Below, piece after piece: positions 25,913 to 56,047 of a stretch of DNA of 64,000 bases (position 1 is its first letter; each line of letters opens with the position of its first letter). The notes beneath the pieces are model-generated. The model was given only the letters and a program-made list of their open reading frames with translations, made no database searches and was not told where the DNA came from. Source of the stretch: Streptomyces actinomycinicus (GTDB taxonomy: Bacteria; Actinomycetota; Actinomycetes; Streptomycetales; Streptomycetaceae). The stretch spans positions 248,001 through 312,000 of the forward strand of contig NZ_JAERRK010000004.1 in NCBI RefSeq assembly GCF_016741775.1, given 5' to 3'. Position numbers and translations under genes: made by a program.

Positions 25913-27745
25913 CTATCGCGTGGGCCGCGGGGACTCGCTCTTGGCGATCAGGTGGTTTCCGAGGACCAGGTAGTCGATCTCGGTGCCCATGAAGCAGTTC
26001 AGGGCGTCGGTGGGGGTGCAGACGATGGGTTCGCCGGCGACGTTGAACGAGGTGTTGATCAGGCAGGGGGTGCCGGTGAGTTCGATGAACTTCCGCAGCA
26101 GTGCCGTGAGCCGTGGGGTGCCCTCGTCCGTCAGAGTCTGGATGCGGGAGGTGCCGTCCACGTGTACGGCACCCGGGATGCGGTCCTTGTACTCGTCACG
26201 GACGGGGAAGACGAACGTCATGTAGGGGGAGCTGGTCTTGCGCCCCATGTCGAAGATCTGCGGCGCCTGCTCCTCGAGGACGAGGGGAGCGAACGGGCGG
26301 AAGGGTTCGCGGTGCTTGACCCGGGTGTTGATGATGTCCTTGATGTCGGTGAATCCGGGGTTGGCGAGGATGCTGCGGTGCCCCAGTGCGCGTGGCCCGT
26401 GCTCGATGCGGCCCTCGAACCAGCCGATGACGACCTTCTCCGTCAGCAGCTTCGCCACGTGCTCGACGACCTCGTCGTCGTCGAGGCGCGTGACGACGAC
26501 GCGGCCGGTGAAGCCCTCGACGGCCTGCTCGATCGCGGCGTCGTCGTAGGCCGGGCCCAGGTAGGGGGTGACGGGCGCGGAGGCGGCGAGGATGTCCGCC
26601 GGATCGGTGCCGGGGTGGTTGAGCCAGGCGTGGGCTGCCGCTCCGATGGTGATGCCGGTGTCGGAGGCGCCGAAGCTGACCTGCATGTCCTCGAAGCGGG
26701 AGCCTTCGAACAACGGGGTGTTGTTCAGGCAGTTCAGGGCGACGCCGCCTTCGAAGAGCAGCCGGCCGAGATCCGTCCTCCTCTCCAGGTGGCTGACCTG
26801 GTGGGCGGTGGCGACGTTCAGCATCTGCTGCGCGGCGGCGGCGACGCGGGCCTTGTAGGCGAGGGTGTCCTCGAAGGGGCCGAAGTACTCCTCGAACAGG
26901 GCGTCGTGGCTGTGGGGGTCGTCGGTCCGAAGCGGCTCGGTGAAGGTGTAGCGGCCGTCGTCGTGCAGCGTCAGCAGGCGCTCGACGAACGGGTTCGGAG
27001 CCGGGGGCGCGGTGTATCCGGCCAGGCCCATCACCTTGTACTCGTCATTGTTGGGGACGAAGCCGAGGAAACGGGTGAGGGCGGAGAACAGGGTGCCCAT
27101 GGAGTACTCGGAGCCGGTGACCGTGTCGTCGAAGACGGTGATCCGGCCGCCGCGGATCTCGCCCGCCAAGGTCGAGAAGCGTTCGGCGCGGCCGTCACTG
27201 ACGAGGAAGGCGGCGTCCTTCATGCCGGCGAGGTAGTAGCCGGTCGTGGCGTGGGCCAGGTGGTGCGGAACGAAGCGGACCTTCGCCGGGTCGGGGCGGT
27301 GTCCGGTGCGGGCCTCGAAGTCCGCGAGGATCGCTTCGTGGCTGACGACCTGGTCGAACAGGTCGGCCATGTCGGCCATGAGGCCGGACTTGGCCGGCTG
27401 GGGCATCGGCGAGGTGCGGATGCCGTCGAGGATCTCGTTCAGGATCCCGGTGGACCAGTTCCAGGGGAAGGCGAACAGGTCCACGTCGTCGAACGTGATC
27501 CCGGCTTCCTCCAGGCACCAGTCGATCGCGTTCGCGGGGAAGTCGGTGGTCTTCTTCTCCCGGTTGAGGCGTTCTTCCTCCACCGCGGCGACCAGGCGGC
27601 CGTCGATCAGGAGCGCGGCGGCGGCGTCGTGGCCCAGGAGGTAGTGCTTGTTGATGCCGGTCGCACCGAAGCGTTCGGAGAAGAACTCCGACACCCGGCT
27701 GAAACCATTACATCCGAGAACAATCACAGCATTCTTTCCGGTCAT
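25913..27745 (-). CDS. O-carbamoyltransferase (NodU/CmcH/TobZ family)
   Basis: A protein of 610 residues, full length for the family. The Kae1-like N-terminal domain carries the iron-binding HHLAHATTGYYL (His 161, 162, 165) after an acidic VEEERLNREKK segment. The YrdC-like C-terminal domain has IEHGPRALGHRSILANP, NTRVKHREPFRPFAP and LINTSFNVAGEPIV. These enzymes make carbamoyl-adenylate from carbamoyl phosphate and ATP and transfer the carbamoyl group to a hydroxyl of a sugar or polyketide. Only four bases separate it from the FAD oxidase stop. Its acceptor is unknown; if the operon serves the neighbouring macrolactam, that product would be carbamoylated. Confidence 0.92.
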   Translation of the reverse strand: MTGKNAVIVLGCNGFSRVSEFFSERFGATGINKHYLLGHDAAAALLIDGRLVAAVEEERLNREKKTTDFPANAIDWCLEEAGITFDDVDLFAFPWNWSTGILNEILDGIRTSPMPQPAKSGLMADMADLFDQVVSHEAILADFEARTGHRPDPAKVRFVPHHLAHATTGYYLAGMKDAAFLVSDGRAERFSTLAGEIRGGRITVFDDTVTGSEYSMGTLFSALTRFLGFVPNNDEYKVMGLAGYTAPPAPNPFVERLLTLHDDGRYTFTEPLRTDDPHSHDALFEEYFGPFEDTLAYKARVAAAAQQMLNVATAHQVSHLERRTDLGRLLFEGGVALNCLNNTPLFEGSRFEDMQVSFGASDTGITIGAAAHAWLNHPGTDPADILAASAPVTPYLGPAYDDAAIEQAVEGFTGRVVVTRLDDDEVVEHVAKLLTEKVVIGWFEGRIEHGPRALGHRSILANPGFTDIKDIINTRVKHREPFRPFAPLVLEEQAPQIFDMGRKTSSPYMTFVFPVRDEYKDRIPGAVHVDGTSRIQTLTDEGTPRLTALLRKFIELTGTPCLINTSFNVAGEPIVCTPTDALNCFMGTEIDYLVLGNHLIAKSESPRPTR

Positions 27746-27749
27746 GGGG

Positions 27750-28796
27750 CTACTTGGCGATCAGCAGGTCGCGGAGCTGTTCGCCGGCCGCGGGTGCCTG
27801 GCACAGGCCCGCGCCGGTGAATCCGGCCGCGTACAGGAAGCGGCGGGTGGGGTGTTCGCCGATCAGGGCACGGTTGTCGGGGCCGGCGTCGAAGTCGCCG
27901 GCCCACGCGTGATGGAGGCCGGTGCCCTCCAGTGCGGGGAACAGGGTGCCGAGCTGGCCGGCGATGCGGCCGAGCCAGGCCTCGCGCGATTCGCCGGCCT
28001 TGGGCACGCCCATGGCGAGGAGAATGCGGTCCTTCCACGATCGGATCCGCAGGCCGGATGTGGCGTGCATCGTCATGGGCATCTCGCGGTGCGGCGACTG
28101 CGGGACGTCGGTGAACAGCATCTCGATCCCACGGGGAGCCATCGGCAGGTCGAGCGACGCCATGGATGCCACCTCGCCGGACCAGGGGCCGGCCGTGCAC
28201 ACGATGCTCTCCGCCTTGATGCTGCCCTGCGGGGTGTGGAGGGTGTTGTCGTCGTCGATGTGTGTGACGGGTGTGTGGGTGAACAGCCGGGCGCCGTGCC
28301 TGCGGGCGCCGGCGGCGTAGCCGCGGACGATGTCGAGGCCGTCCACGTGGTAGGCCTCGGGGGACCAGGCGGCGGCCAGGACGGCGCGCTCGTCGATCAA
28401 CGGGTTGAGTCCCCACGCTTCGCGGGCACTGATCAGGCCGACCTGGACACCGGCGGCCTGCTGGGCCTCGAGGCCGGCCTCGAATGCGGCGATCTGCTGT
28501 TCGTCGGTGAACAGCACCATGAGCCCGAGCCGCTTCAGGGCGAGGGGGGCCGCGGTGTGGCGGGCCAGGTCGTGATAGGCGTTCAGGCTGCGTACGGCCA
28601 TCCGGCCGGTGCCGGGGTCGCCGGGGAAGTAGGTGCGGATCATGCCCGCCGTGTGCGCGGATGCACCGCCGCCGAGGCTTCCGCGTTCCAGCAGGACGGT
28701 GTCCACGCCGGCTTCGGCGAGGTGGTAGGCGGCGGAGGTTCCGATCACTCCCCCGCCGATGACGACGGCGTCAGCGCGGGCAGGCAGGGCGCTCAA
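27750..28796 (-). CDS. DAO-family FAD-dependent amino acid/amine oxidase
   Basis: A protein of 348 residues. The FAD motif VVIGGGVIGTSAAYHLAEAG occupies residues 11-30, followed by VLLERGSLGGGASAHTAGM. The C-terminus, GPDNRALIGEHPTRRFLYAAGF plus GAGLCQAPAAGEQL, closes the FAD site as in sarcosine/glycine oxidases. The TTG start has GAAGGA close upstream. Related glycine-oxidase-like enzymes form beta-amino starters in some other macrolactam clusters. Here the starter is supplied by glutamate mutase genes, so this enzyme probably oxidises a different amine or amino acid, perhaps to an imine or keto acid for its operon partners. That role is inference. Confidence 0.88.
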   Translation of the reverse strand: MSALPARADAVVIGGGVIGTSAAYHLAEAGVDTVLLERGSLGGGASAHTAGMIRTYFPGDPGTGRMAVRSLNAYHDLARHTAAPLALKRLGLMVLFTDEQQIAAFEAGLEAQQAAGVQVGLISAREAWGLNPLIDERAVLAAAWSPEAYHVDGLDIVRGYAAGARRHGARLFTHTPVTHIDDDNTLHTPQGSIKAESIVCTAGPWSGEVASMASLDLPMAPRGIEMLFTDVPQSPHREMPMTMHATSGLRIRSWKDRILLAMGVPKAGESREAWLGRIAGQLGTLFPALEGTGLHHAWAGDFDAGPDNRALIGEHPTRRFLYAAGFTGAGLCQAPAAGEQLRDLLIAK

Positions 28797-28883
28797 GGTC
28801 TTCCTTCTCCTGTGGTGCGGGATTCATGGCGGGGATGAGCACCGGTGTCGTCATCTCCTCGGCGGGCTCCGCTCGGGGCATGG

Positions 28884-29843
28884 CTACGCGCATTCCGCGG
28901 CGCCCTGCTGGCGCAGGTGGTCGCCGGTCTCCCACGGGTACAGCTGGAGGTTCCAGCCGCCGAGACAGTTGATGTAGAGGGCCATCTGGCTGGTGACGGC
29001 GTAGAAGTCGTCACGGTCGAGGGCGTCGAGGACGTCGAGGAAGCGCTGGGTGAACGCCCACAGCTGCTCCAGGCCGCAGTACCCCAGGAACTCGGCGGGG
29101 ACCCCGACCAGGAGGCGGGTCATGTGGACCAGGGAGGGCATGGGCATGTCCTGGACGGCGGCGCGGACGAGTCCCCCGTAGGCGGCGTAACCCAGGGGCC
29201 GGGTCTCGCCGTTGACGAACAGCAGGGTGGGGAGGACCGTGCCGAAGTTGCCGGCCCGGGAGGGGATGACGCCCTGGTGGAGGTCTTCCAGCTCGGCCGG
29301 CGGCACGAGCCAGGTCTTCTCGGTCTCTGCGGCGATGTCGGCGATCAGGCGGCGGGCGTCCGTGTTGGTGGCGTGGAGCACCGGGATGCGGTGGCCGCCC
29401 GGCTCGCCCGCGCGGCGGACCTCGGCGAGGATCTGCTTCTTCGTGGAGTAGACGGCGTCCCATATCGCCGCCCCGGCTTCCAGCAGGGCAGGCATGTCCG
29501 CCTCCCGGATCCGGCCGACGGGGGTGGCGGGCATCGGCTCGGTCAGGGTGCCGTACTTGATGCCCAGGTGCTGCAAGCCGGAGCAGAACACGGTGCCGTC
29601 GGGCGCCTCGCGCCGGTCGGGGATACGGGTGGCGTGGGGGGTGTGCAGCAGGGCGGGTATCGGAGCCACGTGGTAGAGGTGCTCGCCCGCGATGAGGGCG
29701 TGTCCCTGGAGGCTCTGGTAGGGCAGGGACTCCCACAGGGCGTCGGCGAGTGCCGGGTTGCGGTCGTCGAGGTCGGCGGCGACCGTGATGCCGAGGTCGG
29801 GCCAGGAGATCTCGATCTGACGGCCAGGCAGCTTCTCGGACAA
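28884..29843 (-). CDS. cucumopine synthase-like protein (cyclophilin-like N-domain plus helical bundle)
   Basis: A protein of 319 residues. The N-terminal 120 residues look like the cyclophilin-like fold of the cucumopine-synthase/DUF3830 group, with LADALWESLPYQSLQGHALIAGEHLYH and the closing GIKYGTLTEPMPATPVGRI. The remaining helical part (about 125-319, including AIWDAVYSTKKQILAEVRR and FTQRFLDVLDALDRDDFYAV) matches my memory of the cucumopine synthase C-terminal helical bundle. In Agrobacterium the enzyme condenses histidine with 2-oxoglutarate. The start is TTG at 29843 after GGGGAAAG. It leads the operon with the FAD oxidase, which could generate a carbonyl partner. Actual reaction unknown. 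Confidence 0.6.
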   Translation of the reverse strand: MSEKLPGRQIEISWPDLGITVAADLDDRNPALADALWESLPYQSLQGHALIAGEHLYHVAPIPALLHTPHATRIPDRREAPDGTVFCSGLQHLGIKYGTLTEPMPATPVGRIREADMPALLEAGAAIWDAVYSTKKQILAEVRRAGEPGGHRIPVLHATNTDARRLIADIAAETEKTWLVPPAELEDLHQGVIPSRAGNFGTVLPTLLFVNGETRPLGYAAYGGLVRAAVQDMPMPSLVHMTRLLVGVPAEFLGYCGLEQLWAFTQRFLDVLDALDRDDFYAVTSQMALYINCLGGWNLQLYPWETGDHLRQQGAAECA

Positions 29844-29899
29844 GACTTTCCCCGTTCGTTGGTTCGTGCTTGCCCGAGGAGTAGATCGTCAACAGGCTT

Positions 29900-29928
29900 G
29901 TTTCAGACAGGCGTTGAAACCATGAAAC
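29900..29928. promoter_or_regulatory. GTTTCA/TGAAAC inverted repeat with a third half-site
   Basis: GTTTCA (29900-29905) faces TGAAAC (29915-29920), and a second TGAAAC follows at 29923-29928. The element sits 57 bp upstream of the TTG start of the cucumopine-like gene. It is a plausible operator for the divergent activator. Confidence 0.45.
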
Positions 29929-30210
29929 CTGGGCGGCCCGAGTGATCCGGAGTTTGTGCATTCCTACAAGGACCGCAGCTCAGGTGGACTGGTACGCGGG
30001 CGGCTTCATGGTTCCCGGGCCACTGCGGACGCAGCGGCCATGGCCGGCGGTGTCCTTCGGGCCGGCAGCAGGCACCACCTGCGGCGAACGGCTCCCCCCT
30101 CCCGGGCCGGCGGAGCCCGGCGAGGTGGCGGCATTCCGGAAAGAGCCCGAAGATTGAGAAGCGCGCGGGGCAATGACGGTTGCCCGAACGGGCACCGGAA
30201 GCGCTTTCCC

Positions 30211-30224
30211 GTGACCGATGTCAC
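30211..30224. promoter_or_regulatory. Crp-like binding site GTG-N6-GNCAC
   Basis: GTGACCGATGTCAC matches exactly the Streptomyces Crp consensus as I recall it (GTG, six bases, GNCAC). It lies within a perfect dyad, CGTGAC and GTCACG, in the intergenic region, 113 bp upstream of the predicted -35 box of the activator gene. Confidence 0.5.
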
Positions 30225-30336
30225 GATTCGCGATGCCCGGTCCCTTCCTTTAACCGTCCGGTAAATCAACAGACTGTAAAAGGACGCCTCGGCGGACCGT
30301 CCGGAGAGTAGGCAAGAGGCGTGAACAGGACGGCAG

Positions 30337-30365
30337 TTGACAGCGTTGGCCTGGACAGATAGCCT
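30337..30365 (+). promoter_or_regulatory. predicted sigma-70 (HrdB-type) promoter of the LuxR activator
   Basis: A perfect -35 TTGACA (30337-30342) and a -10 TAGCCT (30360-30365) are 17 bases apart on the plus strand, in the only low-GC part of the region. This implies a 5' leader of about 435 bases before the activator start. Confidence 0.6.
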
Positions 30366-30382
30366 TTCTGTCTGCTATGCGC

Positions 30383-30432
30383 ATCTAATCTTTATTCGGC
30401 ACCCGACCGACTAACCCGCGGACGATCTAATC
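30383..30432. repeat. ATCTAATC direct repeat, 42 bp apart
   Basis: ATCTAATC occurs at 30383-30390 and 30425-30432, exactly four helical turns apart, just downstream of the predicted promoter. This is compatible with regulator binding to the same DNA face. No regulator is known for it. Confidence 0.4.
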
Positions 30433-30810
30433 GAAGTCGGCCAGAAAATGGCCGAAACCCTTCGCTCCATGGATTTCGAGCCACCTCGTGGTTGAACCAG
30501 CGGTAAGAATCGACGCATCAATGAGGACGTAGCATTGAGGTCCACCCGTGGTACGCGACAGATGCACATCGGGGGACCGGAGGATGCCACATCCCTTGCG
30601 CGGTGCAGGTCCGGATCACATCGGTGGACGGACGCAGAGCATGCGGGACGCCGGCCGGACGCCATGGCCGTGCACCCTCCCCCGGCGCGCCGCCTTTGCG
30701 GCGGTGCGGTCGCCCTCGCAGAATTCCCACGCACCGTTGTACGACGCAGCCTCGTCTCGGGGGAACGGGGCACCACCTCACTCGGAAAGATATTCAAGGG
30801 GGGAGCCACG

Positions 30811-33594
30811 ATGCACTTTTTCGGCCGAACGAGAGAACTTCAGATCCTGGGTGAAGCGTTCACCGAAAGCGCCCGGGGACACGGCCGGCTCGTGATCATC
30901 ACGGGCGGCCCCGGTTCCGGCAAGACGCAGCTTGTACATGAATTTCTCATGACGCTGAACAACACCGGCGCCCGCATACTGACCGGTACCGCCTGCCCGT
31001 CCGAAAGAAATCAGCCAATGAGTCTGGCGGGGCAATTACTACGCAACGCCGATACGGAGTTCACCGTCTCGTACCACGCCCCGCCCGTGAACTCGCCGGC
31101 GGAGAACCGCCCGTCCACGGAGCCGGGGCACCGAGCCGCCCACACATCCAGCGGGCACGCCACGGCCGACGCCCTTCTGCGCCTCGCCCGCGACGAGCGC
31201 CCCCTGGTCATCGCCGTGGACGACGCCCACGCCATGGACCGGGCCTCCCTGCGCACGATCGTCAGCCTGCTGCACCGCAGCCGCTCCCGGCGGCTGCTCG
31301 TGGTGTGCGCGACTTCGGGCCACCTCGGCGCGATGCGCTCGCCGGCCCACACCGATCTGCTCCGCCAGCCGCACCGACGCGTACGCCTGGCTCCGCTGTC
31401 GGAGGCGAGCATCGGCGAACTCCTGGCCGCGCAGGCCGGACAGGCCCTGTCCGGCAGCGTTCGCAGCGCCTACCACGGGGCGACCGCGGGCAGCCCCCTC
31501 CTGGTGCACGCCCTGCTGGACGACAGCACCCGCTTCGGCGCCGAGATAGGCAGCCCCGTCGCCGGCGCCGCCTATCGCCAGGCCGTGCTGTCGCTGCTGC
31601 ACCGCGGCGAAGCGGACCACGTCCGGGTGGCCCGGGCCCTGGCCGCGCTCGGCGCCCTCGCCGAAACGGTACCCGTCGGAGAGCTGACCGGGACCACACC
31701 GGCCGGCACCCAGGAAGCCGTCGACGTGCTCAACTCCTCGGGACTGCTGGACGGTCACGCCTTCCGGCACCCGACCGCCGCCGACGCGGTCCTGGAGGAC
31801 ATGGACGCCGCCGCACGATCCCGTCTGCACGGCCGGATCGCCCACATGCTGTATCGTTCCGGCGCCCCCGCCGTCGAGGTGGCACGGCACCTCCGTGCCG
31901 CGGACCTCGTCCCGGAGGGATGGGGCGCGGGGATCCTGCGCGCCGCCGCCGAACAGGCCCTCGCGGCGGACGACATGGAGCGCTGCACCGACTACCTCGG
32001 CCTGGTCCTGCGCGACTGCTCCGACGAGCACGAACGGCACGCCCTCTCGGTGGCGCTCGCCCGCGTGGAGTGGCGCACCAATCCGGCGGCGGCCGCTCCG
32101 CACCTGGAACCGCTGCGCGCGTCCGCGCTGGCCGGCGAGCTGACCATGCGGGACACCGCCACCGTCCTGCGGTACATGCTGTGGCGTGGCGACACCGAAC
32201 TGGCCGCCCAGGCCGTGGCCACGCTCGTCCGCGCCCAGTCGACCGCCGACGCCCAGATCATCGCCGAGGTGGAGTTCGTACGGCAGTGGTTCTACGGCGT
32301 CGCGCTGCCCGGCAAGGGCGCCCCGCCGAGCGGCCTCGACCCGCGCCGCCGGCAGGCGCTCGCCGCGACCTGCGGCCTGGCCGCCCGGGTGGCGGCCCTC
32401 ATCGGCGGTGAGGCCACCGACGAGTCCGCCGCGGCCGTCGCGCAGGCTCTGCAAGGGCATCAACTGGACCACCTCAACCTTGAGTTGGTCGCCATGTCGC
32501 TGCTGGCCATCGCCCACGCGGACCGGCCCGCGGTCGCCGCCGAGGCCTGTGATGCGCTGCTGGAGTGCGCGGTGCAACGCCGGGCGACGACCTGGCAGGC
32601 CCTGCTCGGCGGCATCCGGGCGGAGATCGCCCTGCTCCAGGGGGACGTGACCGCCGCCGCGCAGGGCGCCCTCGCCGCGCTCGGCACACTGCGCGCCCAG
32701 AGCTGGGGGGTGCTCATCGGCCTCCCGCTGTCGACGGCGATCTCCGCGCTCACCGCGATGGGCTCCTACCCGGAGGCCGAGGAACTGCTCAAGCACGACG
32801 TGCCCGAGCCGATGTTCCGTACCGTGTTCGGCATCCAGTATCTGCGTGCGCGTGGGCATCACTACCTCGTCACCGACCGGCCCTTCGCCGCGCTCAACGA
32901 CTTCGAGGCCTGCGGGCGGCTGCTGCGGGAAGGCAACCCCAGCCTGCAGAAGGGCATACCGTGGCGGTCCGACCTGGCCCTGGCCAACCTGCGGATCGGC
33001 AAGGCCCGGACGGCCCGGGAGTGGGCGGAGGAGCAGCTGCGGCTGCCGGGCGGCCACAGTTCCCGGGCCCGGGCCATGGCGCTGCGCCTGCTGGCGGCCA
33101 CCAGCAAGCCGCACCGCCGGGCCTCGCTGCTGCGCGAGTCGATCGACCTGCTCAAGGCGTGCGGGGACCGGTACGCGCTGGCCCAGGCGTACGCCGATCT
33201 GTCCGCGGCGCACTACGAACTGGGCGAGTACGCCCGGGCCCGGCTGGTGGCGCGGCAGGCGGCGCGGGAGGCCGAGGCCTGCCGCATCGAGTCGCCGGTC
33301 GACGCGCACCTGCTGGAGGATCCGGTACGGTCCGACAGCGCCGAGACGGAGGCCGGCCCCGCCATCCTGAGCGACGCGGAGTGCCGGGTCGCCGGACTGG
33401 CCGCGCTCGGGTACACCAATCGTGAGATCAGCACCCGGCTGCACGTCACGATCAGCACGGTCGAGCAGCACCTCACCCGTGTCTACCGCAAGCTGAACGT
33501 GGCCAGCCGTTCCGAACTGCCGTCGAAGATGCTGGAGCACCGCATCCCGAAGCTGTCGGACCGCTGGGCCAGCACCCACTCGTCCACGGGCTGA
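30811..33594 (+). CDS. LAL-type LuxR-family pathway activator (ATPase plus HTH)
   Basis: A protein of 927 residues. An AAA/STAND-type ATPase opens it (Walker A GGPGSGKT at 32-39, Walker B LVIAVDDAHAMD near 130). A long tetratricopeptide-like helical middle follows. The LuxR helix-turn-helix is at the C-terminus (SDAECRVAGLAALGYTNREI then STVEQHLTRVYRKLNV). This is the large ATP-binding LuxR layout of activators in polyketide clusters. The ATG at 30811 follows AAGGGGGGAG; the upstream in-frame extension is rejected. Codon 76 (31036-31038) is the rare TTA, so expression should depend on bldA. It diverges from the carbamoyltransferase operon and converges with the PKS operon, and may activate both. 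Confidence 0.93.
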   Translation: MHFFGRTRELQILGEAFTESARGHGRLVIITGGPGSGKTQLVHEFLMTLNNTGARILTGTACPSERNQPMSLAGQLLRNADTEFTVSYHAPPVNSPAENRPSTEPGHRAAHTSSGHATADALLRLARDERPLVIAVDDAHAMDRASLRTIVSLLHRSRSRRLLVVCATSGHLGAMRSPAHTDLLRQPHRRVRLAPLSEASIGELLAAQAGQALSGSVRSAYHGATAGSPLLVHALLDDSTRFGAEIGSPVAGAAYRQAVLSLLHRGEADHVRVARALAALGALAETVPVGELTGTTPAGTQEAVDVLNSSGLLDGHAFRHPTAADAVLEDMDAAARSRLHGRIAHMLYRSGAPAVEVARHLRAADLVPEGWGAGILRAAAEQALAADDMERCTDYLGLVLRDCSDEHERHALSVALARVEWRTNPAAAAPHLEPLRASALAGELTMRDTATVLRYMLWRGDTELAAQAVATLVRAQSTADAQIIAEVEFVRQWFYGVALPGKGAPPSGLDPRRRQALAATCGLAARVAALIGGEATDESAAAVAQALQGHQLDHLNLELVAMSLLAIAHADRPAVAAEACDALLECAVQRRATTWQALLGGIRAEIALLQGDVTAAAQGALAALGTLRAQSWGVLIGLPLSTAISALTAMGSYPEAEELLKHDVPEPMFRTVFGIQYLRARGHHYLVTDRPFAALNDFEACGRLLREGNPSLQKGIPWRSDLALANLRIGKARTAREWAEEQLRLPGGHSSRARAMALRLLAATSKPHRRASLLRESIDLLKACGDRYALAQAYADLSAAHYELGEYARARLVARQAAREAEACRIESPVDAHLLEDPVRSDSAETEAGPAILSDAECRVAGLAALGYTNREISTRLHVTISTVEQHLTRVYRKLNVASRSELPSKMLEHRIPKLSDRWASTHSSTG

Positions 33595-33617
33595 GAGCAC
33601 CCACCCCTCCTTTTTGC

Positions 33618-33677
33618 GCACGCTCTGAGAGCGCTCCCTCTCCTCCTGCACGGTCTGAGAGCGCTCCCTCTCCTCCT
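33618..33677. repeat. two 30-bp direct repeats after the activator gene
   Basis: Two adjacent near-identical 30-bp copies share tctgagagcgctccctctcc. A degraded third copy (cagagcgcttccgcccgtcc) follows. The segment is non-coding and lies between the convergent activator and PKS genes. Confidence 0.7.
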
Positions 33678-33763
33678 TCTCGCGCACGGCCGCAGAGCGC
33701 TTCCGCCCGTCCCTCCCGTGCACGGGCCAAGGGCCCCTCCCTGTCGTCCGTGCGGGCAGCGGG

Positions 33764-33801
33764 CCGCGGCCCCACCGGTGACACCACCGGTGGGGCCGCG
33801 G
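33764..33801. terminator. very strong 17-bp perfect hairpin between the activator and PKS operon
   Basis: CCGCGGCCCCACCGGTG pairs perfectly with CACCGGTGGGGCCGCGG around a four-base ACAC loop, 23 bases past the PKS stop. It would stop transcripts from both directions. Confidence 0.85.
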
Positions 33802-33824
33802 AGCACGGCGCCGGGACACGGTCC

Positions 33825-44693
<10,869 letters not shown>

Positions 44694-44802
44694 GGTCGGT
44701 GTCGCTCCCTGCTGGCTCGGCGGCGCTGGTGACGCGGCGGAGGGCGCGCCGGGAACAGTGGCCCGGTGCCGGACGCGGCGCGTCGTCCGGCACGGGAGGG
44801 GT

Positions 44803-55992
<11,190 letters not shown>

Positions 55993-56047
55993 CGGTTTTC
56001 CTCACCTTTTTCCACACGCTAGTGACGGCCTCCGCAAGGCCACACCC

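Noticed and set aside
27750..28796. FAD oxidase as the starter-forming glycine oxidase seen in BE-14106-type clusters
   Set aside because: The starter route here is fully explained by the glutamate mutase, ligase and decarboxylase genes, and this gene lies in a separate operon.
30535..30810. Longer N-terminus for the LuxR activator
   Set aside because: The extra 92 residues resemble no family and lack a ribosome site, whereas ATG 30811 has a strong one and opens directly on the ATPase domain.
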